Both the position numbers and the translations under genes were made by a program. A DNA stretch of 64,000 bases from Streptacidiphilus sp. P02-A3a (GTDB lineage Bacteria > Actinomycetota > Actinomycetes > Streptomycetales > Streptomycetaceae): contig NZ_CP048289.1 of the NCBI RefSeq assembly GCF_014084105.1, forward strand, positions 505,922-569,921, given 5' to 3'. The notes under the pieces were generated by a model. That model made no database searches. It was not told the DNA's origin and saw nothing but the letters and a program-made list of their open reading frames with translations. This document shows positions 16,723 through 25,425 of this stretch, piece by piece (the stretch's first letter is position 1; the number at the start of each line of letters is the position of its first letter).

Positions 16723-19700
16723 ATGACGAGTGCGGAGCGACCCGGACCCGACCACCCCCGACCCACCGCCCGGGCCGAAGCCGAGCGCGCGCGGGCGCTG
16801 CTGCGCGTCCGCCCGTACCAGCGGCTCTGGCGCGCGCAGTTGCTGGGCGGCGTCGGGGACCGGCTCGGGCTGCTGGTGCTGCTCATCCTGACCTGGGTGG
16901 CGGTCGCCACCGCCGACGCCCTCGGCGGCGGCGCACGCGGACTGCTGCTGTCGGTCGCCGCGGTGTTCGCGGCCCGACTGCTCGGCACGCTGCTCTTCGG
17001 CGCGGCGCTGCTGGAGCCGGTCGCCGGTCTCGCCCACCGGCTGGACCGCCGCTGGACTCTGGTCGGCGCGGACGCCCTGCGGGCCGTGCTGCTCGCGGTC
17101 GCCCCCTTCTGGATCGTCTGGACGCCGTCCACCGCCTGGATCTGGCTCCTGGTCAGCGTTTTCCTGGCCGCCGCCGCCGAACGCGTGGCCGCCGTCGTCC
17201 GCGAGTCCGTGGACGTCCAACTGCTCCCGGGCGCCGAGCCCGGGCGTCCCGTGGTCGACCAGCGCCCGCTGCTGCGCGGCATCGACCGCTGGACCGGCTA
17301 CCTCACCGCGCCGCTGGCCGCCGCCGCGCTGGCGCTGCTGATGCTGGTGGAGAACGGCCTGAGTACCGGCGTCGACTGGCTGAACGCCCACCTGGGCGCG
17401 GTTCCGGCGTTCGGCGCGGCCGGATTCCTGGTCGCCTCCGCCGTACTGCTGTACCAGCAGGCGCTCCCGGCCGCCCCGGCGGTCGCGGTCATCCCGCGCT
17501 CCCCGCTGACCGGGCTGCGCGCCCCCGCCGACACCACCCTCGGCCTCGGCCCGCGCGGCCGGACCGGCACCGCCGTGGTCTTCAGCTTCGCCGTCACCGG
17601 CGCCGTCGCGGCGCTGGCCGGCTTCGCCGCCGTGGCCCTGCCGCACGCCTACGACCTGGGCGCGGGCCCGGTCGGCTTCGGTCTGCTGGTGTTCGCCGCC
17701 ACCGCCGCGCCGCTGCTGGGCATGCGGATCGCGCCGTCGGTACTGCCGCTGCTGGGCCGCCGTCGACTGCTGCCGCTGGCGCTGGGCACCGCCGCCGTCG
17801 CGCTGATCCTCAGCGGCCTGGTCGTCGACTACGTGCTGGCGCTGGTCCTCGCCGTGACCGCGGGCATCGCCGCGGGCGTCGCCGTGCGCACCGGCCGGGT
17901 GCTGCTGGACCAGGAGACCGAGGAAGCCCGCCGGCCCCGGGTCACCGAGCACCTGCACGCGATGCTCCGCTTCGCGACCGGCGTGGCGCTGGTGGTGGTG
18001 CCGCTGCTGGGCGCGGCCATCGGCGCCCAGGACTACCAGGACGGCTCGGTGGTCTTCGACCACGGCGGCGCGGGCCTGGCCATCGCCGTGGTCGGGGCGC
18101 TGCTGCTGGTCCTGGCCGTGGTCGTGTTCTTCCGCGCCGACGACCGGCGCTCGGTCGCCCCGTTCAGCCGCGACGTCTGGGACGCCGTGCGCGGCGGCGG
18201 CCGTCCGCTGCCGCACCCGGCGGGCACCGGCTTCTTCATCGCGCTGGAGGGCGGCGACGGCGCGGGCAAGTCCACCCAGGCGCAGGCCCTCGCGGAGTGG
18301 ATCCGCAGCAAGGGCCACGAGGTCGTGGTCACCCGCGAGCCCGGCGGCAGTGCCGTCGGCCAGCGGCTGCGCGCGATGCTGCTGGACGTCGGCAACACCG
18401 GAATCTCGCACCGCGCCGAGGCGCTGCTCTACGCGGCGGACCGGGCCGAGCACGTCGAGTCGGTGATCCGCCCGGCGCTGGAGCGCGGCGCGGTGGTGAT
18501 CACCGACCGCTACATCGACTCCTCGGTCGCCTACCAGGGCGCGGGCCGCGACCTGGCCGGCGCCGAGGTCGCCCGGATCTCCCGCTGGGCCACCGAGGGC
18601 CTGGTCCCCGATCTGACCGTGCTGCTGGACGTCGCCCCCGAGGCCGCCCGCGAGCGGTTCACCGAGGCGCTGGACCGGCTGGAGTCCGAGCCGGTGGAGT
18701 TCCACGCCCGGGTGCGCGCCGGATTCCTCGCGCTGGCCGCGGCCGACCCGCTGCGCTACCTGGTCGTCGACGCCGGGCAGCCGGTCGCCGAGGTCACCAA
18801 CGCGATCCGGCACCGGCTGGACCGCGAACTGCCGCTGTCGGAGCAGGAGAAGGCCGCCCAGGCGGAGCAGGAACGTCTCGCTCGCGAGGCCGAGGCGGCG
18901 CGGCTGGCGGCGGAGGCCAAGGCCAAGGCCGAGGCGGAGCAGGCCGAGCGGGAGAAGCAGGCGCTGCTGGAGCGGCTGCGGCTGGAGGCCGAGGAGCAGG
19001 CCAAGGCCCGGCAGGCGGAGGAGGACCGCCGCGCGGCGGAGGCCGCCCGGCTGGCCGCCGAGGAGGCCCGGCTCGCCGCCGAGGCCGAAATCGACCGCCG
19101 GGCCGCGGAGGAGAAGCAGCGCCGCGAGGCGGAGGCCGAGGCCCGCCGCCTGCGGGCGGCGGAGGAGGCCCGGCTGGCCGAGCTGGAGCGGCAGCGCGAG
19201 GTCCGGCGCGCCGAGGAGCGGCGCCGGGCCGAGGAGGCACTGCAGCGGGCCGAGGCCGCCCGGATCGCGGCCGAGGCGGCGGCCGCCGCAGCAGCCGAGG
19301 CCGCTGCCGCACGGGCCGCCGAGACCGCTTCGGCTGACGGCCCCGCCGATGCTGCCGGTCCTTCGGGTGCCTCGGATGATGTGACCGAGGTGCTGGAGGC
19401 GGTCCGGGAGGAGGCGCCGACGGTGGAGACGCCGCTGCTGCCGCTGGACGCCCCGACCGAGGTGATCCCGGCGGTGGAGCCGCCCGCGAGCCCGGTGCGA
19501 CCGCCGCTGCCGCCCAGGCCGAGCACCCCGCCGGACACCTCCGGCTCCGCGTCCGCCGCTGCTCCCGGGACTGGTCCGGGCTCCACCGCCTCCGCCCCGT
19601 CCACTCCCTCCACCCCGTCCGCTCCCTCTGCTCCGTCCGCCTCGTCCGCCGCCGCTCCGGGGCCGGTGGCCCAGGCGGCTCCGTCCGCCCGGCCGGTCTC

Positions 19701-20091
19701 GCCGAACGAGCGGACGGCCGTGCTGCCGCCGCTGCCGAAGTCCTGGCGCGTGGCCAAGCCCCGCAACCAGGAGAGCGTGCAGGACCGGGTGCCCGAGTGG
19801 CTGTTCCGGCCGCAGGACGAGCCGGTCGAGCCCGAGCCGCCGGTGGTCGAGCGCACCAAGGAGCTGCCCGCGATCACCCCGGAGTTCACCGCTCCGGCGG
19901 CCGAGGCCGACCCCGAGGCCACCAGCATCCTGCCCAGGGCCCGCTACGACTGGGCCGAGGAGACCCCGCTGGACAACCTGCCCAGCCTGACCGACGAGCT
20001 GCTCGGCTCCCGGGACGAGTGGGCCCAGTGGCACGACAACGGCGAGGAGGGCCCGGAGCCCGAGCGTGGCCGGGGCCGCTCCCGCCGCTGA
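16723..20091 (+). CDS. tmk: MFS-type membrane protein fused to thymidylate kinase
   Basis: This is a 1122-aa fusion. Residues ~35-480 contain about 12 hydrophobic helices in major-facilitator arrangement. From residue ~500 a complete dTMP kinase follows: P-loop FIALEGGDGAGKST, VTREPGG, the DR motif ITDRYIDSSVAYQGAGR and LTVLLDVAPE. TMK makes dTDP for DNA synthesis. Residues ~705-870 are an uninterrupted Ala/Glu/Arg coiled coil, then a Pro/Ser-rich linker, and a tail resembling regulatory C-termini. As I recall, streptomycetes have the same fusion downstream of topA and upstream of holB, so it is normal for the group. The role of the MFS part is unknown. Confidence 0.92.
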   Translation: MTSAERPGPDHPRPTARAEAERARALLRVRPYQRLWRAQLLGGVGDRLGLLVLLILTWVAVATADALGGGARGLLLSVAAVFAARLLGTLLFGAALLEPVAGLAHRLDRRWTLVGADALRAVLLAVAPFWIVWTPSTAWIWLLVSVFLAAAAERVAAVVRESVDVQLLPGAEPGRPVVDQRPLLRGIDRWTGYLTAPLAAAALALLMLVENGLSTGVDWLNAHLGAVPAFGAAGFLVASAVLLYQQALPAAPAVAVIPRSPLTGLRAPADTTLGLGPRGRTGTAVVFSFAVTGAVAALAGFAAVALPHAYDLGAGPVGFGLLVFAATAAPLLGMRIAPSVLPLLGRRRLLPLALGTAAVALILSGLVVDYVLALVLAVTAGIAAGVAVRTGRVLLDQETEEARRPRVTEHLHAMLRFATGVALVVVPLLGAAIGAQDYQDGSVVFDHGGAGLAIAVVGALLLVLAVVVFFRADDRRSVAPFSRDVWDAVRGGGRPLPHPAGTGFFIALEGGDGAGKSTQAQALAEWIRSKGHEVVVTREPGGSAVGQRLRAMLLDVGNTGISHRAEALLYAADRAEHVESVIRPALERGAVVITDRYIDSSVAYQGAGRDLAGAEVARISRWATEGLVPDLTVLLDVAPEAARERFTEALDRLESEPVEFHARVRAGFLALAAADPLRYLVVDAGQPVAEVTNAIRHRLDRELPLSEQEKAAQAEQERLAREAEAARLAAEAKAKAEAEQAEREKQALLERLRLEAEEQAKARQAEEDRRAAEAARLAAEEARLAAEAEIDRRAAEEKQRREAEAEARRLRAAEEARLAELERQREVRRAEERRRAEEALQRAEAARIAAEAAAAAAAEAAAARAAETASADGPADAAGPSGASDDVTEVLEAVREEAPTVETPLLPLDAPTEVIPAVEPPASPVRPPLPPRPSTPPDTSGSASAAAPGTGPGSTASAPSTPSTPSAPSAPSASSAAAPGPVAQAAPSARPVSPNERTAVLPPLPKSWRVAKPRNQESVQDRVPEWLFRPQDEPVEPEPPVVERTKELPAITPEFTAPAAEADPEATSILPRARYDWAEETPLDNLPSLTDELLGSRDEWAQWHDNGEEGPEPERGRGRSRR

Positions 20092-20161
20092 CCGCGTCGG
20101 ACTGTCAGTGCGGCCCGCTAGGGTCGGGTCCAGCAGGGAGAAGCAGAACCGGAGTGGCGAC

Positions 20162-21355
20162 GTGAGCGTGTGGGACGACCTGGTCGGCCAGGACGCGGTG
20201 GTGGAGGCGCTGGTCGGCGCCGCGCGGTCGGCGCGCGCGGTGGTGTCCGGGGAGGGCGACTCCTCCGGGATGACCCACGCCTGGCTGTTCACCGGCCCGC
20301 CCGGCTCGGGCCGGTCCACCGCCGCCAGGGCCTTCGCCGCCGCGCTCCAGTGCACCTCGCCGGACCTGGAGCTCGGCGGCGTGCCCGGCTGCGGCTTCTG
20401 CGAGGGCTGCCACACCGCGCTGCTCGGCAGCCACGCGGACGTCGAGATGGTGCGTACCGACGTGCTCAGCATCGGCGTCAAGGAGACCCGGGAGCTGGTC
20501 CGCAGCGCGTCCATGTCCCCGGCGAGCGGGCGTTGGCAGGTCATCGTCCTGGAGGACTCCGACCGGCTGACCGAGGGCGCGGCGAACGTCCTGCTCAAGG
20601 CCATCGAGGAGCCCGCGCCGCGCACGGTGTGGCTGCTCTGCGCGCCCTCGGTGGAGGACGCGCTGCCGACGATCCGCTCCCGCTGCCGACTGCTGGTGCT
20701 GCGCCAGCCGTCGGTCGGCGCGGTCGCCGAGGTACTGGTCCGGCGCGACGGCATCGAACCCGCGCTGGCGACGTTCGCTGCCCGCGCCGCCCAGGGCCAC
20801 ATCGACCAGGCGCGGCGGCTGGCGACGGACGCCGCCGCGCGCGAGCGCCGGGCCGAGGTGTTGGGGCTGCCGCTGCGCGTCGCCGATCTGGGCGCCTGCC
20901 TGGCCGGTGCGCAGAGCCTGGTGGACGCGGCGGCCGCGGACGCCAAGCAGGTCGCGGAGGAGGTCGACACCAAGGAGACCGAGGACCTGCGGGCGGCCCT
21001 GGGCGCGGCGGCGGGCATCGGCGGGCGGATGCCGCGCGGCACCGCCGGGGCGATGAAGGAGCTGGAGGACCGGCAGAAGCGCCGGGCCACCCGCACCCAG
21101 CGCGACAGCCTGGACCGGGCGTTGATCGACCTCTGCTCCTTCTACCGCGATGTCCTGGCCCTGCAGTTCGGCGCGACCGGCGAGCTGACCTGCGAGGACC
21201 TGCGTCCGGCGGTGGAGCGGGTGGCGTCCGGGTCCACCGCCGAGGCCACGCTGCGGCGGATGGAGGCGGTCCTGGGCTGCCGCACCGCACTGGAGCGCAA
21301 CGTCGCGCCACTGCTGGCGGTCGAGGCGATGACGGTGGCGCTGCGCGCCGGATGA
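20162..21355 (+). CDS. holB: DNA polymerase III subunit delta'
   Basis: This is the clamp-loader delta' subunit of the replicase, 397 aa. GTG 20162 begins VSVWDDLVGQDAVVEAL, the standard delta' opening. The AAA+ Walker A region is degenerate (GPPGSGRST, Arg for Lys), as expected for a non-hydrolysing delta'. A zinc knuckle follows, with Cys spaced CGFCEGC plus an earlier Cys in LQCTSPD. VIVLEDSDRLTEGAANVLLKAIEEP is the Walker B / sensor 1 region, and IRSRCRLLVL corresponds to the SRC motif. It lies 70 bp after tmk, the usual tmk-holB pairing. Confidence 0.95.
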   Translation: MSVWDDLVGQDAVVEALVGAARSARAVVSGEGDSSGMTHAWLFTGPPGSGRSTAARAFAAALQCTSPDLELGGVPGCGFCEGCHTALLGSHADVEMVRTDVLSIGVKETRELVRSASMSPASGRWQVIVLEDSDRLTEGAANVLLKAIEEPAPRTVWLLCAPSVEDALPTIRSRCRLLVLRQPSVGAVAEVLVRRDGIEPALATFAARAAQGHIDQARRLATDAAARERRAEVLGLPLRVADLGACLAGAQSLVDAAAADAKQVAEEVDTKETEDLRAALGAAAGIGGRMPRGTAGAMKELEDRQKRRATRTQRDSLDRALIDLCSFYRDVLALQFGATGELTCEDLRPAVERVASGSTAEATLRRMEAVLGCRTALERNVAPLLAVEAMTVALRAG

Positions 21356-21467
21356 CGCCTCCGGGTTGAATGATTCCGATGGGCGCTGGGCCTTCCGGGA
21401 TCGCCCGATCGGGTGAGAGTTGCGACCTGACGTGGGGACGGCCGGTCGCGGCGGGGATGCCCCCGAA

Positions 21468-22511
21468 GTGATCTTTGCGGTCCTGCTGGTGGCAGGTGTG
21501 TCGGCAACGGTGTGGCTCGGTGCCTGTGCGCTGCGTTCCTGGCGGGAGCAACGCGCCGCCCTGGCCTACGAACTGGTGCCCAGCTATCGCGGCACGGCAC
21601 TGCGCGCGGTCGCCGCGCTGGCGGCGGCGGGGTGCGCGCTGGCCGGTGGCACCGGCTTCGTCGTCGGCCAGAGCCGCCCCGGGACCGTTACCGTCCCGGC
21701 GGTCGCCGCGGTTGCGGGCACCGCCCCGGTGCGCTCCGCGCCCGCGCACCCGTCCGCCACCCCGGTCGCCGCGGACGCCGCGGGGCGCCGCGCGACACCG
21801 GTACCGTCCCCGGCCGGGCCCCCGCCGGGGCTGACCACCGTGGGCCGTCCGGCCGACGGGGAACTGCGTGAGGGCACGCTGCCGGGGTACCCCGGACGTC
21901 TGCGGGTCTGGCTGCCGCAGCAGTACCCGCGCCGCAGCCACCCGCTCCAGGCCCTGGTGGTCCTGGCCGACCCGGCGCAGCTCGCGGACGTGCTGCGGGG
22001 GCTGGCCGAGGCCGTCGCCGACGGCCGGGCGAACCCGCTCGTCGTGGTCGCCCCGGAACCCGCCCCGGGCGGGCCGACCCCGGGCGCCTTCCCGCGCCTG
22101 GACGGCGCGGCGCTGCGCGACGCGGTCGTCCGGATGTTTCACGTGGAACCCTCCGTCCGGTCCTGGGGGGTGCTCGGCCTCGGCACGGGCGCGGCCCCCG
22201 CCGTGGCGGCGGAAACCACTCACCCGGAGGCCTACGCGGCCGGGGTGGGCCTCGGCGGTCGCTACGACGGGCAGGTGCCGCTGTCGACCGGGCGCCCGGG
22301 CCTGCGGCTGCTGCTCGCGGACACCGCCCGGGACGCCGCCGGGCAGGCGTCAGCGGCCCGGCTGCGCCACGCGCTCGCCGACGTGGCGCCGGGCGGCGTC
22401 CGGCTCTCGGACACCGTCCGGGACCTGGACGCGCAGAGCGAGCGGATCCGGCTGGCCCGGCAGGCGGCTGGATATCTGGCGGAGCAGATGGCCGTGGGCG
22501 ACCGGCGGTGA
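21468..22511 (+). CDS. Membrane-anchored esterase-like protein
   Basis: This protein is ~347 aa. The frame is open from a TTG at 21420, with GTG candidates at 21432 and 21468; I use 21468, immediately before the first helix (VIFAVLLVAGVSATVWLGAC). A second helix (AVAALAAAGCALAGGTGFVVG) gives two membrane segments, then an Ala/Pro linker. The C-terminal domain resembles the esterase D / mycolyltransferase fold (RVWLPQQYP; QALVVLADP; GVLGLGTGAAPAV). The nucleophile elbow reads GLGTGA rather than G-x-S-x-G, so it may be catalytically dead. A parS site lies inside the coding sequence (MFHVEP). Confidence 0.7.
   Translation: MIFAVLLVAGVSATVWLGACALRSWREQRAALAYELVPSYRGTALRAVAALAAAGCALAGGTGFVVGQSRPGTVTVPAVAAVAGTAPVRSAPAHPSATPVAADAAGRRATPVPSPAGPPPGLTTVGRPADGELREGTLPGYPGRLRVWLPQQYPRRSHPLQALVVLADPAQLADVLRGLAEAVADGRANPLVVVAPEPAPGGPTPGAFPRLDGAALRDAVVRMFHVEPSVRSWGVLGLGTGAAPAVAAETTHPEAYAAGVGLGGRYDGQVPLSTGRPGLRLLLADTARDAAGQASAARLRHALADVAPGGVRLSDTVRDLDAQSERIRLARQAAGYLAEQMAVGDRR
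22136..22149. promoter_or_regulatory. parS-like ParB binding site inside a coding gene
   Basis: GTTTCACGTGGAAC matches the 14-bp streptomycete parS consensus as I recall it. It lies within the esterase-like gene and encodes part of MFHVEP. In Streptomyces most parS sites cluster around oriC, with some outliers, which agrees with a core position for this segment. Confidence 0.75.
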
Positions 22512-22561
22512 CTGTCGGCAGCGGCGGATACCCTCTGCGTATTCAAGGAGTGGGAGAGACG

Positions 22562-24172
22562 ATGAGCAGGTTGCGGCGGATCGCGACTTCGGTACTGGTG
22601 GTCGCGGGTCTGACGCTGAGTGGTTGCAGCTCTGCGTCCACCCCGTCGGCCTCGTCCGGTTCGGCGACCGGGTCCACCAGGGGCGGCAGCGGGCCCGGCT
22701 CCGCCGGTACCCCGCCCTCGGGGGACGCCGCGGCGGCGCCGGTGCTGCAACCGCTGCCCGCGGCCGTCCCGGCGGACCTGCAGAGCTACTACCAGCAGCG
22801 GCTGGTGTGGAGCTCCTGCGACAACGGTTTCCAGTGCGCGACGATGAAGGTGCCGCTGGACTACTCGGACCCGGCGGCCGGGGACATCACCCTCGGCCTC
22901 TCCCGCAGCCAGGCCGCCGGACACGGCTACAAGCGCCTCGGCTCGCTGCTGATCAACCCCGGCGGCCCCGGCGGCTCGGCCGTCCAGTACGCCGAGTACG
23001 CCGCGCAGACCTACCCCGCGCCGGTCCGCGACGCGTACGACATCGTCGGCCTGGACCCGCGCGGCGTGGGCCGCAGCACCCCGGTCAGCTGCCTCAGCAA
23101 CCAGCAGATGGACGCGTTCACGGCGGTGGACACCACGCCGACCAGCACCGCGCAGGTCGACGCGCTGGTGGCGGCGGACAAGTCCTTCGCCGAGGGCTGC
23201 GAGAAGCTGTCCGGCAAGCTGCTCGCCCACGTCAGCACCGTCGACGCCGCCCGCGACATGGACGTGGCACGGGCGCTGCTCGGCGACGCCAAGCTCAACT
23301 ACCTGGGCAAGTCCTACGGCACCTTCCTCGGCGCCACCTACGCCGGGCTGTTCCCGAGCCGCGTCGGACACATGGTGCTGGACGGCGCGATGAACCCGTC
23401 GCTGACCGCGTTCCAGCTCGACAGCCAGCAGGCGGGCGGCTTCGAGACCGCCTTCAACGCCTTCGCCCGCGACTGCGTCACCCACAGCGGCTGCCCGCTC
23501 GGGCGCGCCGACGCCGAGGCCGACAACCGGCTCGACACGCTGTTCACCTCGCTGAACGCCAAACCGCTGCCGACCGGCCAGTCCCGGAACCTGGACGAGG
23601 CGCTGGGCATGACCGGGGTGATCGCGGCCATGTACGACCAGGAGCAGTGGCCACAGTTGCGAGCAGCGCTCTCGCAGGCCGAGCAGGGCAACGGCGCGGG
23701 CCTGCTGGCCCTCTCCGACCAGTACTACGAACGCGACCCCTCGGGCCAGTACAGCAACCTGATGTACGCCAACGCCGCCGTCGACTGCCTCGACCTGCCG
23801 ACCGCCGCGGCCGACCCGAAGCAGGTCGAGCAGCAGCTGCCCACCTACGAGGCGGCCTCGCCGCAGTTCGGCGCGTCCCTGGCCTGGTCCGGTCTGACCT
23901 GCGCCTACTGGCCCGTCAAGGCCACCGGCACGCCGCACACCATCCCGGCCGGCGGCGCGGCCCCGATCCTGGTCGTGGGCACCACCCGCGACCCGGCCAC
24001 GCCCTACGCCTGGGCCCAGGCCCTGGCCGCCCAGCTCGACTCCGGCACGCTGCTCACCTACAACGGCGACGGCCACACGGCGTACGCGCGAGGCAGCTCG
24101 TGCATCGACTCTGCGGTGAACACCTACCTGCTCACCGGTCGGCCCCCGGCCAAAAACACCATCTGCCAGTAA
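22562..24172 (+). CDS. S33-family tripeptidyl aminopeptidase-like lipoprotein
   Basis: This 536-aa secreted hydrolase is of the Streptomyces SlpD/SlpE/TAP group. The ATG follows AGGAG and GAGA. The signal peptide ends in the lipobox LTLSGC (Cys22), so it is membrane-anchored outside. The active-site elbow is GKSYGTFLGATYAGLFP (~residue 245), with oxyanion strand LLINPGGPGGSA at ~140, catalytic Asp in TTRDPATPYAWA (~480) and His in YNGDGHTAY (~505). The C-terminal part matches TAP-like domains. It probably trims peptides in the envelope. It is a neighbour of the LysE exporter. Confidence 0.9.
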   Translation: MSRLRRIATSVLVVAGLTLSGCSSASTPSASSGSATGSTRGGSGPGSAGTPPSGDAAAAPVLQPLPAAVPADLQSYYQQRLVWSSCDNGFQCATMKVPLDYSDPAAGDITLGLSRSQAAGHGYKRLGSLLINPGGPGGSAVQYAEYAAQTYPAPVRDAYDIVGLDPRGVGRSTPVSCLSNQQMDAFTAVDTTPTSTAQVDALVAADKSFAEGCEKLSGKLLAHVSTVDAARDMDVARALLGDAKLNYLGKSYGTFLGATYAGLFPSRVGHMVLDGAMNPSLTAFQLDSQQAGGFETAFNAFARDCVTHSGCPLGRADAEADNRLDTLFTSLNAKPLPTGQSRNLDEALGMTGVIAAMYDQEQWPQLRAALSQAEQGNGAGLLALSDQYYERDPSGQYSNLMYANAAVDCLDLPTAAADPKQVEQQLPTYEAASPQFGASLAWSGLTCAYWPVKATGTPHTIPAGGAAPILVVGTTRDPATPYAWAQALAAQLDSGTLLTYNGDGHTAYARGSSCIDSAVNTYLLTGRPPAKNTICQ

Positions 24173-24193
24173 GGACCAAACAGCTGTCACAAT

Positions 24194-24228
24194 CCTTCCA
24201 TCGCTTCAAGAGGTGATGCGATGGAAGG
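24194..24228. promoter_or_regulatory. Hairpin overlapping the LysE ribosome binding site
   Basis: CCTTCCATCGC and its exact complement GCGATGGAAGG form an 11-bp stem with a 13-base loop. The right arm runs into the AGGGG that serves GTG 24237. It could be the terminator of the peptidase gene, a translational switch for lysE, or both. Confidence 0.6.
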
Positions 24229-24236
24229 GGTGGCAC

Positions 24237-24932
24237 GTGGGAGTCATCAACTACGGCACCTACGCCGTGGGCGCACTGCTGATCGTCCTGCTTCCGGGTC
24301 CCAACTCGATGTACGTGCTCTCGATCGCCGCCCGCAAGGGCGTCCGCACCGGGTTCCGGGCGGCGGCCGGGGTGTTGGCCGGGGACACCACGCTGATCCT
24401 GCTCACCTCCCTCGGCGCGGCCTCGCTGCTCCGGACCACCCCGCTGGTCTTCGACGCGGTCAAGCTCCTCGGCGCGGGCTACCTGTGCTTCCTCGGCTAC
24501 GGCATGCTGAAGTCCGCCCGCTCCCTCTGGCAGTCCACCCGCACCCCCGCCCCCGCCACCCCGGACCCGGCCCCCGCCACCCCGGACCCCACCCCCGCCC
24601 CCGCCCCCGCCGCACAGCCGACGGACCGCGAGCGCCCCTTCCGCCGAGCCCTGGTGGTCAGCCTCCTCAACCCGAAGGCCATCCTCTTCCTGCTCTCCTT
24701 CTTCGTGCAGTTCGTGAGCCCGACCTACCACGACTCCGCCCTGCCGTTCGCGGTCCTCGGCACCACCCTGCAGAGCTTCAGCGTGATCTACCTGACCACC
24801 CTGATCCTCGCCGGGACCTACCTCTCCAACGCCTTCCGCCGCCGTCGCCGCCTCTCCGCCGCCCTCACCACCGGCATAGCGGGCCTCTTCATCGCCTTCG
24901 CCGCCAAGCTCGCCACCGCCTCCGTCTCCTGA
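24237..24932 (+). CDS. LysE/RhtB-family amino-acid exporter
   Basis: This 231-aa integral membrane protein starts at GTG 24237, six bases after AGGGG. The N-terminal helix contains LLIVLLPGPNSMYVLS, the hallmark PGP..(M/L) motif of the RhtB/LeuE branch. Further segments are FRAAAGVLAGDTTLILLTSLGAA and FDAVKLLGAGYLCFLGYGML, then LNPKAILFLLSFFVQFV with the family NPK motif, and two C-terminal helices. The central loop carries a Pro/Ala/Thr/Asp repeat (PAPATPDPAPATPDP) not expected in the family. It probably exports an amino acid such as leucine or threonine. Confidence 0.88.
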   Translation: MGVINYGTYAVGALLIVLLPGPNSMYVLSIAARKGVRTGFRAAAGVLAGDTTLILLTSLGAASLLRTTPLVFDAVKLLGAGYLCFLGYGMLKSARSLWQSTRTPAPATPDPAPATPDPTPAPAPAAQPTDRERPFRRALVVSLLNPKAILFLLSFFVQFVSPTYHDSALPFAVLGTTLQSFSVIYLTTLILAGTYLSNAFRRRRRLSAALTTGIAGLFIAFAAKLATASVS

Positions 24933-25015
24933 CCCCCACCAGCCCCCCAGCGCCGTGCCGACCCGCCCCCGGAGCTGTGTAGACTGTCCTCCGTTGCCGC
25001 TCGCAAGACCGGCGC

Positions 25016-25089
25016 GCCGCCTTAGCTCAGTTGGCCAGAGCAACGCACTCGTAATGCGTAGGTCTCGGGTTCGAATCCCGAAGGCGGCT
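25016..25089 (+). tRNA. tRNA-Thr (anticodon CGT)
   Basis: A 7-bp acceptor stem GCCGCCT/AGGCGGC, a D arm with TTAGCTCAGTTGG, an anticodon loop ctCGTaa and a T arm CGGGTTCGAATCCCG form a complete cloverleaf of 74 nt. CCA is not encoded. Anticodon CGT reads ACG threonine codons. It marks the boundary between core DNA and the accessory island. Confidence 0.96.
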
Positions 25090-25094
25090 CCCTC

Positions 25095-25131
25095 AAGGCC
25101 CAGGTCATATAGTCCGTGACCTGGGCCTTTT
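25095..25131 (+). terminator. Terminator of tRNA-Thr
   Basis: A perfect 13-bp stem, AAGGCCCAGGTCA with TGACCTGGGCCTT, followed by TT, begins 6 bp after the tRNA. Confidence 0.92.
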
Positions 25132-25192
25132 GCCATTCCGATACCTATCTCGTGGCCGCATAAGGGGCTTTGCAGGCAACATAATCTCCCCC

Positions 25193-25241
25193 GGTGGACA
25201 TTCGGTGGACGAGCGTGCAGAGAGCGTGCAGAGCGGTGGAC
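25193..25241 (+). repeat. Integrase-arm-like direct repeats beside the tRNA
   Basis: GGTGGAC occurs three times (25193, 25204, 25235), and the last two flank a perfect tandem pair of the 11-mer GAGCGTGCAGA (25211, 25222). Short directly repeated sites next to a tRNA 3' end are what arm-type binding sites of a tyrosine integrase look like. This suggests an att region of a former integrative element. Confidence 0.55.
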
Positions 25242-25425
25242 TGGGAGGGTTCGGGCCGGGTGCGATGAGGTGGGGCGGATGGAGACAGCCAGCCAGTGTC
25301 CGGTTGGTGCCCGACGCCGGTCGACTTTGGGGGGTTCCCATAAAACCGGGGAGGTATCTCGTTTGCTGTGGCTACCCTCAAGCGAGGACGATTTGCCGCG
25401 TCAGTCCAGCCTTGCGGGGAGAATC

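Noticed and set aside
16627..21096. A 1489-aa open frame on the minus strand
   Set aside because: It is antisense to the MFS-TMK and holB genes; composition is Arg/Gly/Gln-rich with no domain, so it is a shadow frame.
25193..25241. Short CRISPR array
   Set aside because: Repeat units are 7 and 11 bp with no spacers of regular length and no cas genes; integrase arm sites fit better.
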